Assembly (NCBI GenBank): GCA_900155495.1
Contig: FTLJ01000107.1
Location: forward strand, 34,494 to 98,493
Length of the DNA: 64,000 nt
DNA from: Porogramme epimiltina
Taxonomy: Eukaryota; Basidiomycota; Agaricomycetes; Polyporales; Polyporaceae
Direction of reading: 5' to 3'
In this document: in pieces, positions 23,439 through 35,265 of the stretch
Numbering within the stretch: the stretch's first letter is position 1
Layout: each line of letters opens with the position of its first letter
Notes under the pieces: generated by a model
Databases searched by the model: none
Told to the model about the DNA's origin: nothing
Seen by the model: the letters and a program-made list of their open reading frames with translations, nothing else
Position numbers and translations under genes: made by a program

Positions 23439-24418
23439 CCGACCCTGCACGCACCGCCTTCCCGAACCCCCCTCTCCTTTCCATCTGGACGAATCCTGCA
23501 AGTTTTGACTCGTTACTCTACATCAACATATACGGAACATCCAAACCTCTCATTCGTGTATCATGCATTCCTCGGTTCTTGCTTCATCGTCATCCTCTCA
23601 CATCGTCGTCCCTCCATCCCCCACTGCACTGCGCCATCACAAACCATCACACCGTCCCTCTGTGACTTATCGCGGTATAATTCATTAGGTAGAATATGGT
23701 CCTTTTGGTGAACGTAATATCCTTTGCTCGCTCGTTTGCGGAACAGCTCCCTCAGCAGTTTTTAACTTCGGATTCGATCGACTCGGCCGCCTCCCTCCCT
23801 CCCTCCCCATGCAGGATGTGAATGATGTACCATAGACACGCAGCACTGTATTCCATTATCCATATATACCTCTCAAAGTAGTAAGTACTGTACTGGGTGC
23901 CCTTCTCTCCGTCGGGGGTCTCTAGGTGACGCGGAACCCTGTATTTATCTTCTGAACAAATGGTCTCCAAAACAAATTCAAACGTACAGTTAAAGAAAGA
24001 CACAGGGGGGCTGTCGCCTTGTCTACTTATTTCCTCCATGCTAGGGCGGAACATGACTTCCGCTTCTTTTTGCACACCAGGGGAATAACGGATCTCTTCC
24101 GCAATACTCCTACTTTATGGGCTGATCTTCGACCTCCGAAATACGGCTTGCGTACCATAGAATCGAAATTGAACGCTCAGCGCTCAGCGTAGCGTCAATT
24201 GGGACCACATTTCCGACCGCGATGGGTCTCCAATCTTGCATATACCGATGTTCCTCACGGGAATACCTCGAGGGGGTGAAGCCAGCACCCCCAGCGTGTC
24301 TCTTCGGACGATAGAGATGGAAATAAATAACCATTATACAACCAAATAACTTCTAATCGTAGTCCTACGTGTGTGTATGTATCTCCCTCCCTTCCAGCCC
24401 ATCGATCACCAGAAACGC
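23439..24418. other. convergent 3' region
   Basis: Lies between two genes that point toward each other and should contain their 3' untranslated regions and transcription ends. It is AT-richer than its surroundings, with a CCCT-repeat near 23798-23812. No coding signal seen. Confidence 0.5.
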
Positions 24419-27400
24419 CTATGCGGTCGAGAACTCTTTTACGACGCTAAGTGGATCCTTGTACGTTCCGATTGACGTGAACGCAAGATCCTTGAGGCTA
24501 TACAGCGGCGCGTCAGTTTCGTGAGGCCGGCGGGGCAGCAGACCCTGGGAATCAACTCTTACCCGAACGCCTCAGGACCACCACATGCGAGACCCTCCTT
24601 CGTAGTCCACGACGGGTGGCCCGCAAACGCCATGACAGTGACGCGCAGGCCGTAGCGGTACTCGGGGGTGCCGAGCGCTGCGCCGTTCTGCGAGTCGAGC
24701 ACGGTAATGAGGTCTGGCACCGTCGTGTGGATCTGTAAGCGCCGATGTGAGCGCCCGGCCGCGGGAGCGGAGGGAGGGTGGTCTGGGGGACGGCCATGGT
24801 GGGAGCGTACCTTCTCTTCTCCGTTAGCGGAGAGGATGTATGCGTAGAGGTTCTCGTTCTGGAAGGGGATAACGAGCCGGTCGTCGGGCTTTACGGGGAG
24901 CGCCATGCTTGGACCCCCGGTTGCACCACCGTCCTCCTCTTCCTCTTCAGCGAGAGGCGCGATCGTCACCTGGCCCCAGGTGAAGCCCTTGCGTACCTCC
25001 TGCATTCCGAAATGGAGGTAAAACCACATGTCAGCAAACAGAAGCAATGTACGCGCCCCGGCTGGGAGCGCAGCCGCACAATGAACGCACCCTCTGGACG
25101 TCGACGATCTTGCCGACGAACAGGCAAGCACCGTTCTGGATCTCGAGAAGCGCACGGGGGACGCCCTTGAGATCGTTGTGCTTGCGGCAGAGCGCGATCG
25201 CGCGCCCCAGGCGCCAGGCCTGAGAGACACTATGTGGCACACCGTAATCGGCACACGTCTTACGGTCGAGCGGGGCGCCCGCGACACCGGCCTTGGACCC
25301 CATCTCAGTCGTAGCAGCGCGCAGGATGTCCTCGACCGCCTTCGGGTTTCGGGCGGTGGGAAGCACCTGTGTGAGAGAATGCGTGAGCGCTAGAGTGTCT
25401 CGGGCGGGTGTGGCTCGTAATGCTTACGAGGATGCTTCCCATCCCGTCGGAGATGGCACACGGTGTGAGGCTGTTTGGGAGGTTGTAGGCTCCGGGAATC
25501 CTGGAGAAGGCGAATTAGTGTGGTTTGAACCCCGACAGCGCCACGGGCACATGTCCGGCTAACTCACGTTTGGTACATCTAGAAAGCCGGGAATTAGCGC
25601 CTCAGAACGACCGGCGGAGGAAGGAGGGGGGGCAACTTACGTTGGGGTATGCGCGACCCATGAGATCGCAGTCGATGACGGTCTTCCCGGTCTCGGCCGC
25701 AACAATCATAGGCTGCACACCGTTGCCGCCGCCGATCTCCTCTGCGATGAAGCCGGAGGACTCCATGACGCCCAGGAACTTAATGAGCGCAGATGCGGCA
25801 CTAGGGAGCTCATTGCCTCCTTGCAGACGCTCCATCTGAATACAATCCCGGTGATCAGGCAAGGTTGACATGAAGAAGGCTCGAGATCTGGCTTACTCCG
25901 ACGCTCGGAGATCCCTACAGATAACTTTAGTCCGGTATTCTAGGAGGGATGGACTGTGCACGTACCATGAATCCCACGCGGACAAACAAGTCGGTCTCAG
26001 GAACATCGTTCGGGTCGACAACCTGTCACACCTGCGCGTTAGGCGTTGTTACTCCTGAGAAAACAAAAGGATACCCACGAGGATGTCCTTGCCGTCCCGG
26101 AGCGCCTGGCGTGACATCAAGAACGCTGGGTAAGATGAACCCCCTCCTCCCGTCCCCAGCACCGCGCACCCTTCGGCAATCCACTCTGTAGGACGCCGGG
26201 TGAGCCGATCGTACCGGGCCCGAAGTCGGGGTCCACATTACTCACCGAGATCGGTCTCCGAGAGCTTCCAAGCCCTGTTCGGGAGAATCGTCGGCTTGTA
26301 GGTGTCGATGTCCACCGCAGCGTCACCGATGCCGCTCCCTTCGGCAGCCTCCGCTTCGTTGGCCAACAACTTCTCACCCTCATCGGACTCCGAGACATCG
26401 GCGAGCGCAGAGTCGGCGTCGTCCACGGCAGCGATGGCATTGGCCGCCAAGTCACCGGCGGCCTTCACTACGATGCGCGTGGCCTGGTTTGTGACATACT
26501 GTAGAGGTGGGAGTAAGCTAGTATTCGCACGACCAATGAGAAGTGGGTCCGACCTGGACCGGAAGATTGGCTACTTCTACGATCTTAACGGTGGCTGAGA
26601 AGAAACGGAGTTGTGAGAAGCCGTTAATGAAACTAAGTTGTTCAGCATACCTGGGTCAGCGCCAGCAGCAATGGCCTTCTCAATAGCCTTCTTCTTGATC
26701 TCTTCCACGACGGCGTGCACGTCACGGCCAGCGAGGATTTCGATGGTGTCAATTTCACCCGCAACTAGTTCGAATGTGCGGTTAGTCTAGAGCAAGGACG
26801 AAAGAGAAGCTCCACACCCTTAGCCATAGCGGCTCCGACGGCGTTGGCCACACCAAAGAATGGCGGGCGGATGATCTCCTTCACGCCGACGAGTTCGTCG
26901 GGAGAAATGATGCTGCCGCCACCGACGAGGAGAACAGTGATGTCCTCAGGAGACGTCTTCATCCTGTGTGTATAGGTTAGATCTCAGTTCATGCCGATGT
27001 CCATTACAACTTACTTGTCAATGATGTTCTCGAGGAGCTTCTTGATGCGCTGCATACCTTGCGCGACGGTCTCTGCGCTGACGTCCGCCACCCGGGTCTT
27101 ATCACCGAGCTCCGCACGTCCGCTCGCGACGATCAAGTCCGTGGTGGTGAGCACCTCACCGCCAAAGACACGCGCGTCCCGCGTCAGGTTGTAACCAACC
27201 GACTCGGGGCCGACAGCGACACGTCCGGTCTCGGCCGAGTGCACGACTGAGCCACCACCGAGGGCGACCGACTGCACGTCCGCCATCGAGAAGTTGGTCC
27301 TGACGCCGCCGACTTCGATGAACGACGCAGCCTGTCTCGGGAATCCAGAGGGGAGGAGTACACCGACGTCGGACGTCGTCCCGCCGACGTCGACGACGAT

Positions 27401-28582
27401 CGTCGACTTGCCCTTCTCAACCTCCGAGCCCGCCGCACGCGTCCGGTCGTCGAGACCGGCGAGGAAAGCGGCACCACGCATCGAGTTCGTGGGACCCGAC
27501 GCGAAAGTACGAATGGGGAGGCGGGCGGCGGAGGCGGCGGTGGTGAGAGTACCGTCGTTCTGGGTGAGGAAGAGGGGGCAGGTGAGCTGGAGGGTGCGCA
27601 TGGCAGCCTGGAATCCGCGGATGGTGCGTTGCGCAAAAGAGAGGATGGCGGCGTTGAGGATGGAGGCGTTTTCACGCTCGAGGAGGCCGACCTGGCCGAC
27701 TGATGACACGTATGAGTAAGTCTCAACATTGCTAAACGAAAGAGGTCACTCACCCTCTCGTGAGCAGACGACGTTGACGGAAGGTCCGAGTTCGCGCTCG
27801 ACAATGACCTTCGCAGCGGCTTCTTGCTTACCCTCACTATCTAGTGATGAGAAGATTCCGGTCAGGACCACCTAGGGAAGAAGAATTAGCATCAATGTCA
27901 TTTGAGAGTGTCGTCCAGTGATGCTCCGAGACTCCACAGCGTCGCTGCACTCATCCCGAGAGGTATTCGAGAGAACAAAAGCGTAACTAGAGATTGCGAC
28001 TCACGTTCTTGAGGCCCTTTTGTTTGATGATGGCACACTGCTCGACGATCTGCTGCTCGTTCAGAGGACGAATCTCTCTGCCGTCAACTGTACAAACGTA
28101 AATCACAGTTCGGCAGAAAAGAGTATATGTACTCACTCTCGAAGCCGCCATCAACATATCCAACGTGGCCCTCCGTGAGGATCCGCAGAGACTTCGGGAA
28201 GTCGATGAACGGCGGGCACTGTCGCGTGTATACACTGCTCATACGGATGACCGCGACCTTGGCGAGCCGGCGTGCGTCCGCTTCAAGTACCGCATTGATG
28301 AACGCGGTCGTCCCAATGCTGACCGAAGCGACCTCGGAGGGAGAGACGGAGGCGATCTTGAGGACCTCCCTAACCGCATTCTCGATACCTTTTGAGACCT
28401 CAGTAGTAGTGGGCGCTTTGTAGTGAGCCAGGACACCACGGCTGGGCTCCTGTAGCCGAGTCACGTCGATGAGGACACCGTCCGTGTTAGTACCTGATGA
28501 CGTATGATCAGCTTGACCAAGTCGTGAATGCCGATATTGTAAGGAAGGACTTACCGCCAACGTCAACACCGATACGAAGCAT
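24419..28582 (-). CDS. hydantoinase/oxoprolinase-DUF917 fusion protein, copy 1
   Basis: Nineteen exons: 28555-28582, 28137-28493, 28005-28087, 27754-27871, 27015-27699, 26818-26963, 26651-26764, 26554-26594, 26246-26498, 26079-26185, 25966-26022, 25897-25914, 25641-25835, 25568-25578, 25428-25500, 25091-25366, 24811-24999, 24563-24732, 24419-24497; 3000 nt, 999 aa. Residues 1-~600 are a hydantoinase A/oxoprolinase module with the actin-like nucleotide-binding signatures IGVDVGGTNTDG near the start and VVDVGGTTSDVG in exon 5; such enzymes open cyclic amides using ATP. From ~610 a DUF917 (S-Me-THD) domain begins with GTGGGGSSYP and continues with EEIGGGNGVQP. No signal peptide, so probably cytosolic. 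The inverted paralog lies at 35266-39357. Substrate unknown; oxoproline, hydantoins or thiohydantoins are candidates. Confidence 0.9.
26595..26650 (-). other. intron present only in hydantoinase copy 1
   Basis: A 56-base GT...AG intron splits an Ala codon in the GADPA segment. The paralog at 35266-39357 reads straight through the same place as one exon (37024-37178), and the two flanking exon pieces (114 + 41) add up to exactly its 155 bases. This marks an intron gain or loss after duplication. Confidence 0.85.
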
Positions 28583-29745
28583 GCTGGGCGGAGATGAGAT
28601 GGAAGTTGAAGGAGCGGGCAGAAGCTAGAGGTGTTCTGAGGTGAGCATTACTTTACGAGACTTTATGCTTAAGCCCGAGGAGCCACAACTCGATCGGTAC
28701 TGATAAGATGAGGCAGGTAATGGTTGAGGCGGAGGGAGTCCTTATCTCTATGGGGGTGAACCCATCTCGCATTACGAAAGGCGCGGTGTTCCTGGACGGA
28801 CCGCCGTCGGAGGCACACCGTTAAGGTGCCCCGCCGGGAGGATATTGCCCTCGGGTTTCGGCCGGCACGGTGCTCTTGCGATCGCGGGCGCCGCGACGAT
28901 AGCACAGCGGGAAAGCCTAAATTCAAGGGGCAGTTAACGCATCGCTGTGTCCCGGCGTCGCGGAACGGGATCGACGATCGACATTTGCCACTGCGCGCGC
29001 CGCTCCGTTCCGGAGGCCGTAGCTGCCGCCCCTCGGCGAAGCCTCGGCCGTTAGTGGAAGGAATGGTGACGTCTGAGATACCAGCTCAGTCGCAACGTAC
29101 AACTTGCAGTCGCGGAGGCAAACAGACAGAGGATTTAACAGAGTTAAACGTAACCGGGGCCTTCGCAAGAAAACACTTCGGTATGTGTGTATGCCTGTCA
29201 CCTTGAATCTCAACCTGGGGCTTGACTTTGTGCAGCTACGTTCAACTTCCTATACCACCAACGGTTCTACCCTCGGATGACGCGTTTTAGCGCGATAGCA
29301 CGCGTGTTGTAATCGAGTCATGTTACCCAAGCCGTCTATATCCGGATGCGCCGTCAGCTCAGGAGAACATGACGGTTCGGGTGCTCACGGACATGGCGTT
29401 TCATTGCGAGCAGGATTTGGTGACCACAAAATTTGCTAGGTCTGACCTGACTCATGCGGAGTCGAAACAGCTAAATTAGAGGGCAGCATGATACGCGGAT
29501 CGCACAACCACAAAGGCCCACGAGAGCACGTTCATTGTCGAAGTTACGGGCGGGATAAGAGCTGGTGGTAGAGGAACAAGTCTCGAAGTTCGGAAATATT
29601 GGCGAACGTGGCTTTAGCTCACAGACGCCCGTGGCCCCCTCTTGGCGCTCGTCGTCTCATGCACACGCTGCACTGCGCCGCAATGCCGCGGGGGTTTATA
29701 CATCGATGACACCGATCGCAATGCGGCCTAGCAGAAACCACCAGC
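28583..29745. other. divergent intergenic region, hydantoinase copy 1 / acetyltransferase
   Basis: Contains the promoters of two divergent genes. I see no coding exon, RNA gene or clear regulatory box. A GC-rich block (28.8-29.05 kb) has random open frames only. Confidence 0.45.
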
Positions 29746-31090
29746 ATGGCCGAAACCGTCCCTTTCAAAGATCTGTCTCTCTTCCCCGCGACGCGCGAAC
29801 AAGTCATAGAATCGCGCAAGCGCACCTCCGTGCAATGGTCCCGCGGACAGTCTCTCGAGGAGTACCTCCGTCGAGATGAAATCATGGACAAGGACGTGCA
29901 CGCTGCTAACGACAAACTCATAACATGGTGAGTGACATTGTTAGAACCCCGCCCTGCTAGTCGTACTGACAATCGTTTTGACCTGCAGGGTGCTCGCCCG
30001 GCGGGACGACCCCACGGGCCTCGACTTCATGTGCTCCTGCGAGACGTGAGCACCACGCATCCCCCACACCCCACCACCGCGCGCGGCACTCACAGAGTTC
30101 CCCACCCACAGCTACCGCCGTACCGCCCTCGTCTCCCCGCGCGGCGCCTCTGAAGTGACCGAGGTGACCGGGTACGGCGTCGCGTCCGTCTACACCCCGC
30201 CGCAGAACCGCAAGCGCGGGTACGCGCGGCACATGATGCGCCTCCTCCACTGGGTCCTCCGCCCGCGCACGCCCGCCGTCGACGCGCTCTTCCCGCCCGC
30301 GTGGGGCGCGCCCCCCGCCGTCGCCGGCCTCCCCGTCGCCGACGCGCGCTTCTCCGTGCTCTACAGCGACGTCGGCCCCGACTTCTACCACGCAAGCGGC
30401 CCTACGCCGGACGTGGCGCGCGGCGGCTGGGCGGTGCTCGGCGCGCGCGAGACGTCCTTGACCATCGCGCCCATGCCCACGTCCGCAGCGGAGAGGGAGG
30501 GCGCGCCGCCCGCGGGGTTGTGCCGCCTGTCGGAGGCGGATGTGCTGGCGCTCTACGAGCACGACGCGCGCTGGGTGCGCGCGGACCTCGCGCGGATCGC
30601 CGCCGCCGCACCGCACCGCACACAGTTTTCTTTCCTCCCGGACGTGGGCGTCGGCGCGTTCGTCGTGCGCCGCACGATGGACTTTGCGCGCGACGCCGCG
30701 GGCGCGCTCCAGCCCGTGCTCCCGACCGCGCAGTGGGGTGTCGCGGTGCTCCCGCCGGGTGCACGGGCCCTCGCGGATGCCCTCGTGGAGGGGGCGCCGG
30801 AGGTGCACTTTGTGACGTGGACGCTGGAGAAGGCCGCACCCCGCGCGCTGGTCGTTGCGCGCACCCGCGCGGACGAGAGGACGTTCCCCGGGCTGCTGGA
30901 GGAGCTGGTCCGGGTCGCGCGAGAGGAGAAGTGCGAGAAGGTCGAGTTTTGGTACCTCCCGGACGACCTGCGTGCCGTCGCGGAGGCCCATGGCTGGACC
31001 ACCATAGATCGCCACGAGCATCTGTCCGCTGTCAAGTGGTATGGGCCAGAGGCCCAGGACGAGCTCGATTGGATCTACAACGAGAAGTGA
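29746..31090 (+). CDS. LYC1: LYC1-like GNAT-type N-acetyltransferase
   Basis: Exons 29746-29927, 29989-30045, 30112-31090; 1218 nt, 405 aa, close to fungal LYC1 length. LYC1 proteins transfer acetyl from acetyl-CoA to the side-chain amine of lysine in yeasts that degrade lysine. The N-terminus has the family's LFPATREQVIESR and WSRGQSLEEY. The acetyl-CoA loop is the QNRKRGYARHMM segment in exon 3, with the preceding VASVYTPP strand. The C-terminal LYC1-specific half ends with FWYLPDD, HEHLSAVKWYG and a Trp-rich tail. The last exon is extremely GC-rich and has long meaningless open frames on the opposite strand. The neighbours, an amidase and two hydantoinase-type proteins, also act on amide or amino compounds, so a shared nitrogen-catabolic setting is plausible. 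Confidence 0.85.
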
Positions 31091-31411
31091 GTGTCTGCTG
31101 CGCCTTGCTCAACTGATGAGGTGCTCACGGCCGTTGTAGATTCTGCTGGTGCTAGATTTGGATAGGAAGCAAGGTTACAAAGGAGGATCCATAGTTATAC
31201 AGCGGCATTAGATGGAGGCTAGATATATGCAAAGCACAACAAGCAGTACTGTGGGCGTGGGTTACGATAGTAACAAGAAAGAGGTATCACATCCAATCCG
31301 AGGGGGCATAGTGCGACGCGTTCCGAGTGCAGGATCCAGGATCAGAGAAAATAAAAGAAAAAGCAGAGCGAGCGACAGCGTCCGTGGAGGACCATCCCAG
31401 CCAACTTACAC
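31091..31411. other. convergent 3' region, acetyltransferase / amidase
   Basis: About 320 bases between two convergent genes, with no coding signal; presumably 3' untranslated sequence of both. Confidence 0.5.
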
Positions 31412-33394
31412 CTAAAACTGTTTGGGGGTGAACCCTTTACCAGACTCCCACAGCGCTCGCTCAATGACCTTCATCCCCGCGAGTACCTTCTCCTCCTCGA
31501 ACCGCCCGCCGACAACCTGTACCGCGAGGGGCAGCCCGTGCATCGCGTCCGCATCGTAGATCTCGTGCACTGCCCGCGCCACGTCGTTCATGCCCAGGTA
31601 TGCCGTGCCTTTCTTGAAATCTGGAGGATAGCTGTCTTGCGCGCGGTCGATCGTACCGACGGGGATGACACCGGCGGCGTAGTCCAGCTGCAGGTCACGG
31701 TAAGCCACATCAGCTATCGTTACGAGCGTGGGCGCGAGGGCGAGTACGTACGACGTTATACAAGAACCCGTAATTCGCCGACACGAGCGTCGCCTTGTCG
31801 CTCACCTTCGGCGCCGCCGGCATCGCGGGCAGCGCGTGCGGCGCGGTGAGCACGAGGTCGAGCCCGTCCGCGCGCCACGCGCCATGCCACGCCGCGCGGT
31901 ACGCCTCGCGGCGCACGACGAGCTCGCGCTCCTCCCGCGCGCTCTTCGGGTGGAAGACCTCGAGGAGCGCGGCCCACGCGTCGTTGCGGCCCCACGGGCG
32001 CGAGAGCCAGCGGAGGAGCGTCGCCTGCAGCCGCTTGAGCCACCGCGGGAGGCGCAGGATGAGGCGCACGGTGCGCAGCGCGGGCGAGATGTGCTCGCCC
32101 GTGCGGAGCCTGTCCATCGCGGACGCGGCTGCGTCCCGCGGGGCGCCAGTCAGTCTACGCGCGCGGTCGGGTCACGGGTGCGGGGCGCGGGGCGCACCTC
32201 CTTCTGAGAACATGAGCTGGTACCCGATCTTGAGGCCCTCCAGGGGGCTGGGAGGGTAGCTGTGGGGCGTTGAGCGGAGATGCCGCAGGCGATGGGGTAA
32301 ACGTGAGCTCACAAGGGCACCACCTCGTGGCCTTGCTTCGTCAGTGCGCTAGCGACTTCCATCAACGCGCGTGTGTTCGCTGGTGTGGGTGGTACAACCC
32401 CTAGAGGCGCCCATTCTGTCAGTGTCTTGGCAGGTTCGACGACACATCGCGCCCACCGTCGTCCATAATGAGCCCGAACTTGAGCTTCTGTCCTGACGCG
32501 ACGTAGTCGATTGGCCGCCAGGGTATTGGGACGCACTAGCGGGGTGGCTAGACGCGTCAGCGGGCCACGCTCCTCTGCGCCGCACGATGAGAAGGACGCA
32601 CAGTGTGGTCGTACTCCCACGGACGCATGCCGACGACGCGCCGCCAGAACTCCTGTAGGTCCTCGAGGGTGCGCGCGAGCGGCGCCGTTATCGTCGGGAC
32701 GGCGTCCAGCCCGGGCAGGCACGCCTCGCAGCCGTGGCTGGGGAAGCGGCCGTGCGAGCCCTTGACGGCGTACAGGCCGCAGTACGCGGCGGGGTAGCGC
32801 GTGCTCCCGCCGAGGTCGGTGCCGACCTCGACCATGCTCCCCTGCCAGGCGAGAAGCGCGCCGCCCCCGCCTGTCGACGCGCCGGGGGAGAAGGCGGGGT
32901 TGTAGGGGTTCGTGGTCGTGCCGAAGAGGTCGGAGCTGACCTCGAACGAGAGGCAGCCTGTGGGCAGGGTGGTCTTCGCGTAGATGAGTGCGCCGGCATC
33001 CCGTAGGAGGCGGACTATGGGTGCGTCGTGTTGGGCAGGATGGCCGACGCGGGAGGAATAACCGAGAGTGGTGTCATGTCCGGCGATGTCGACGCACTCT
33101 TTGATGCTGACGGGGACGCCGTATAGTGGTGTGGCGGAAGCGCCGGTTGTATTCCGGGACACTTCTTCGAGGAAAATGTCTGCCAGACAATTGGTAGCTT
33201 CGTGCGCAAGGAGACAGCGTTTTCCGTAGGCACTGAGGACGTCGGAAGGTCCCAACGAGTTCTTCTCTTCACAGGCAGATACGAGCTGGGAAAGTGACAG
33301 GGATAGGATCTTCGTGTCGGCGTCGGTCTGGGAAGTACGATATGAGGTGGGTGTGTTGTCGAGTTTTCCTTGAAGTTCATGTTGTTTGCGATCA
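31412..33394 (-). CDS. amidase-signature family amidase (5' end unresolved)
   Basis: Exons: 32602-33394, 32457-32535, 32313-32400, 32198-32259, 31752-32128, 31412-31687; about 557 residues, near full length for fungal acetamidase-like enzymes. The family hydrolyses amides to acid and ammonia with a Ser-cisSer-Lys triad. The Lys is in PVSIKECVD, the cis-Ser in GASTGGGG and the nucleophile Ser in GTDLGGSTRYPAAYCGLY. The second Ser of the usual GGSSGG is Thr here. Later landmarks CVPIPWRP, FGLIMDDG and the C-terminal DYAAGVIPVGT are present. The first exon here opens at a CAG acceptor (33395-33397) preceded by an in-frame stop, so a short 5' exon with the ATG lies further upstream and was not identified. 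It sits between the two hydantoinase-type genes. Confidence 0.88.
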
Positions 33395-35265
33395 CTGGTT
33401 GGACGTCACGAATTAGTAACTAGACTAGTATGAATGAACACATGAAAGAGATATTGCTTCTCCAATATGATGGCCAGGGGAAATAGAAAGATCACGGAAC
33501 ACCGAAAGGCAATTCGTCATAAAGCACTTCATTAGCGGCCAATATACAATCGTACATTTCTACCAGTTGTTCAATCGCACAACGCACCAACAGGGACCCA
33601 CGCAGTCGACGGCGCAGGACACGTTTGATTGGGCAGTGGGGACCTGTGTGCAATCGAAGACGGACCTAGCCCTTGGACCACAGGGAAGCCCGGGGCTCTG
33701 TTGGGCGGCCATACAACACAGCCTACTCAGCGCCGTCTACTGGCGCACCAATCTGTGTCCACCATGTTCACGGGCCCATTCCCCTGCACCCCCAGCGACC
33801 AGCGCCATGCTGCCAAATTAAAGAGACGTATGCCAAATGAGGTCATACCCGGCGCGCCCGCGACCGCCGCTCTTCATCCCATTGCCCCATAAGAATAAGA
33901 CGAAGGAGACGAGATCTCGCGTGGATGCGCTGACAGGCGCAGTGAAGGGTGGCAGAACACCGCGTTCCCGACAGCACATATAGCAAGTAGCTTGGCGAAT
34001 GGGGCTTCTGCGTGGATCTGGCTTCTTACGGCGTGAGAGGAAGGATATAGGATGAACGCAGGCCTTTGACCGCTTGCCAAGCCGCTCGAGGGGAAGTCGA
34101 TGCCAAAGGGGGGGACGCAGAAGACTCACCAGTCCCTCCGGTGAGCGAAGTAGGACGCCATGGGAAGCCTCTCTCGTACGGGCGAAGTGAGAGGGTGAGG
34201 CAGGGAGGAAGGAAGGGGCGAGGGGGAGGAAGGATGTCATGAGAGCGCGACGTGGGGGATATAGAGGACAAGTCGCGGGGATTAGCGCCTAGCGCTGGCG
34301 GGGCTTCCGAGCGTGTTGGAGTCGACCATCCCCCTTTCGGCACGCGTTCCTTGCGCTAGTGGACAGGCTGTGACGGATTCCGGCGGCGCGCAACATGCAG
34401 ACAAGACGCAGCAAGATGGCTTCCCCGGATATGACGGCACTAAGGCTGCTAGGCACTATTCTGAGCGGTGTGCCATGATAATTGACCATCGGAGTTCATC
34501 CAAGAACCAGACGGTGTGCACGGGCCGCAGCTCGGAGCGCCCGCGCAATGATGCCCGCCGTCGACTCGCTCGATCCCCGGGCAACAGGTTTGGAACTCTC
34601 CCGCGGCCCCCCAAATTGCCCCGCCCACCCGCGGCGGTCCCGGCCCAGGGTCCCATTCAGGGTCGCCCACTCCCTCCCCGTACTTACCCGTCGGCCCCGC
34701 CCATCGCCGCCCCCAGGCTTTTCGCGCCGGCCCTGCCGATTCAGCCACCGCCGCGGCCCCCCTCTAGCCCCCTCTTCTCCCATCATATTCTTTTTTGCGG
34801 TGCCGCAATGGGGAGAGCTGCTGTGTTGCGCGCGCGGTTTTGACCTTGCGTGGCCACGTCGCAGGGAGGACATGCATGCACTCATTGAAAGGACCCAGAG
34901 TTCTGTGAGAAATATAGTGAGCATATTTTCTAGTCCCTTCAATTATGTTATAACTTACGGGATAACATGAGTGGTGATGTCCCCTCTGTCAGGCCCGTTC
35001 CGGCCATGCCGTCTCCGGGACGGCGTGCCGTCATGTTCGGCCGTCCTTAATTCTGGCATGGCGAGATGGGTTCATCCTGAACTACTCTATGACCACGATA
35101 AGCACCTGCTCTGCTTCAACTATTCCCGCCAGCCTCCGCCAGCTCGCCTTATCTGCATTATCACTCATTCAGTCGACTTCTTAAGTCTCGTGGAAAGTCC
35201 GATGCCTCCTCAGATTCCAAGGCCCTCTCACGACTGCCCCCTACTCGTATCATTGCTTGTTCAAC
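33395..35265. other. divergent intergenic region, amidase / hydantoinase copy 2
   Basis: Should contain the missing amidase 5' exon (probably within 33400-33560) and both promoters. Open frames at 33.8-34.9 kb run on both strands, have no recognisable motif and coincide with a GC-rich block. No repeat or RNA gene seen. Confidence 0.45.

Noticed and set aside
29957..31021. 354-codon open frame antisense to the acetyltransferase
   Set aside because: It is a shadow of the GC-rich third exon of the LYC1-like gene; the sense strand carries family motifs and the antisense one does not.
34313..34843. 176-codon plus-strand open frame before hydantoinase copy 2
   Set aside because: Pro/Arg-rich, matched by equally long frames on the opposite strand, no motif; treated as intergenic.
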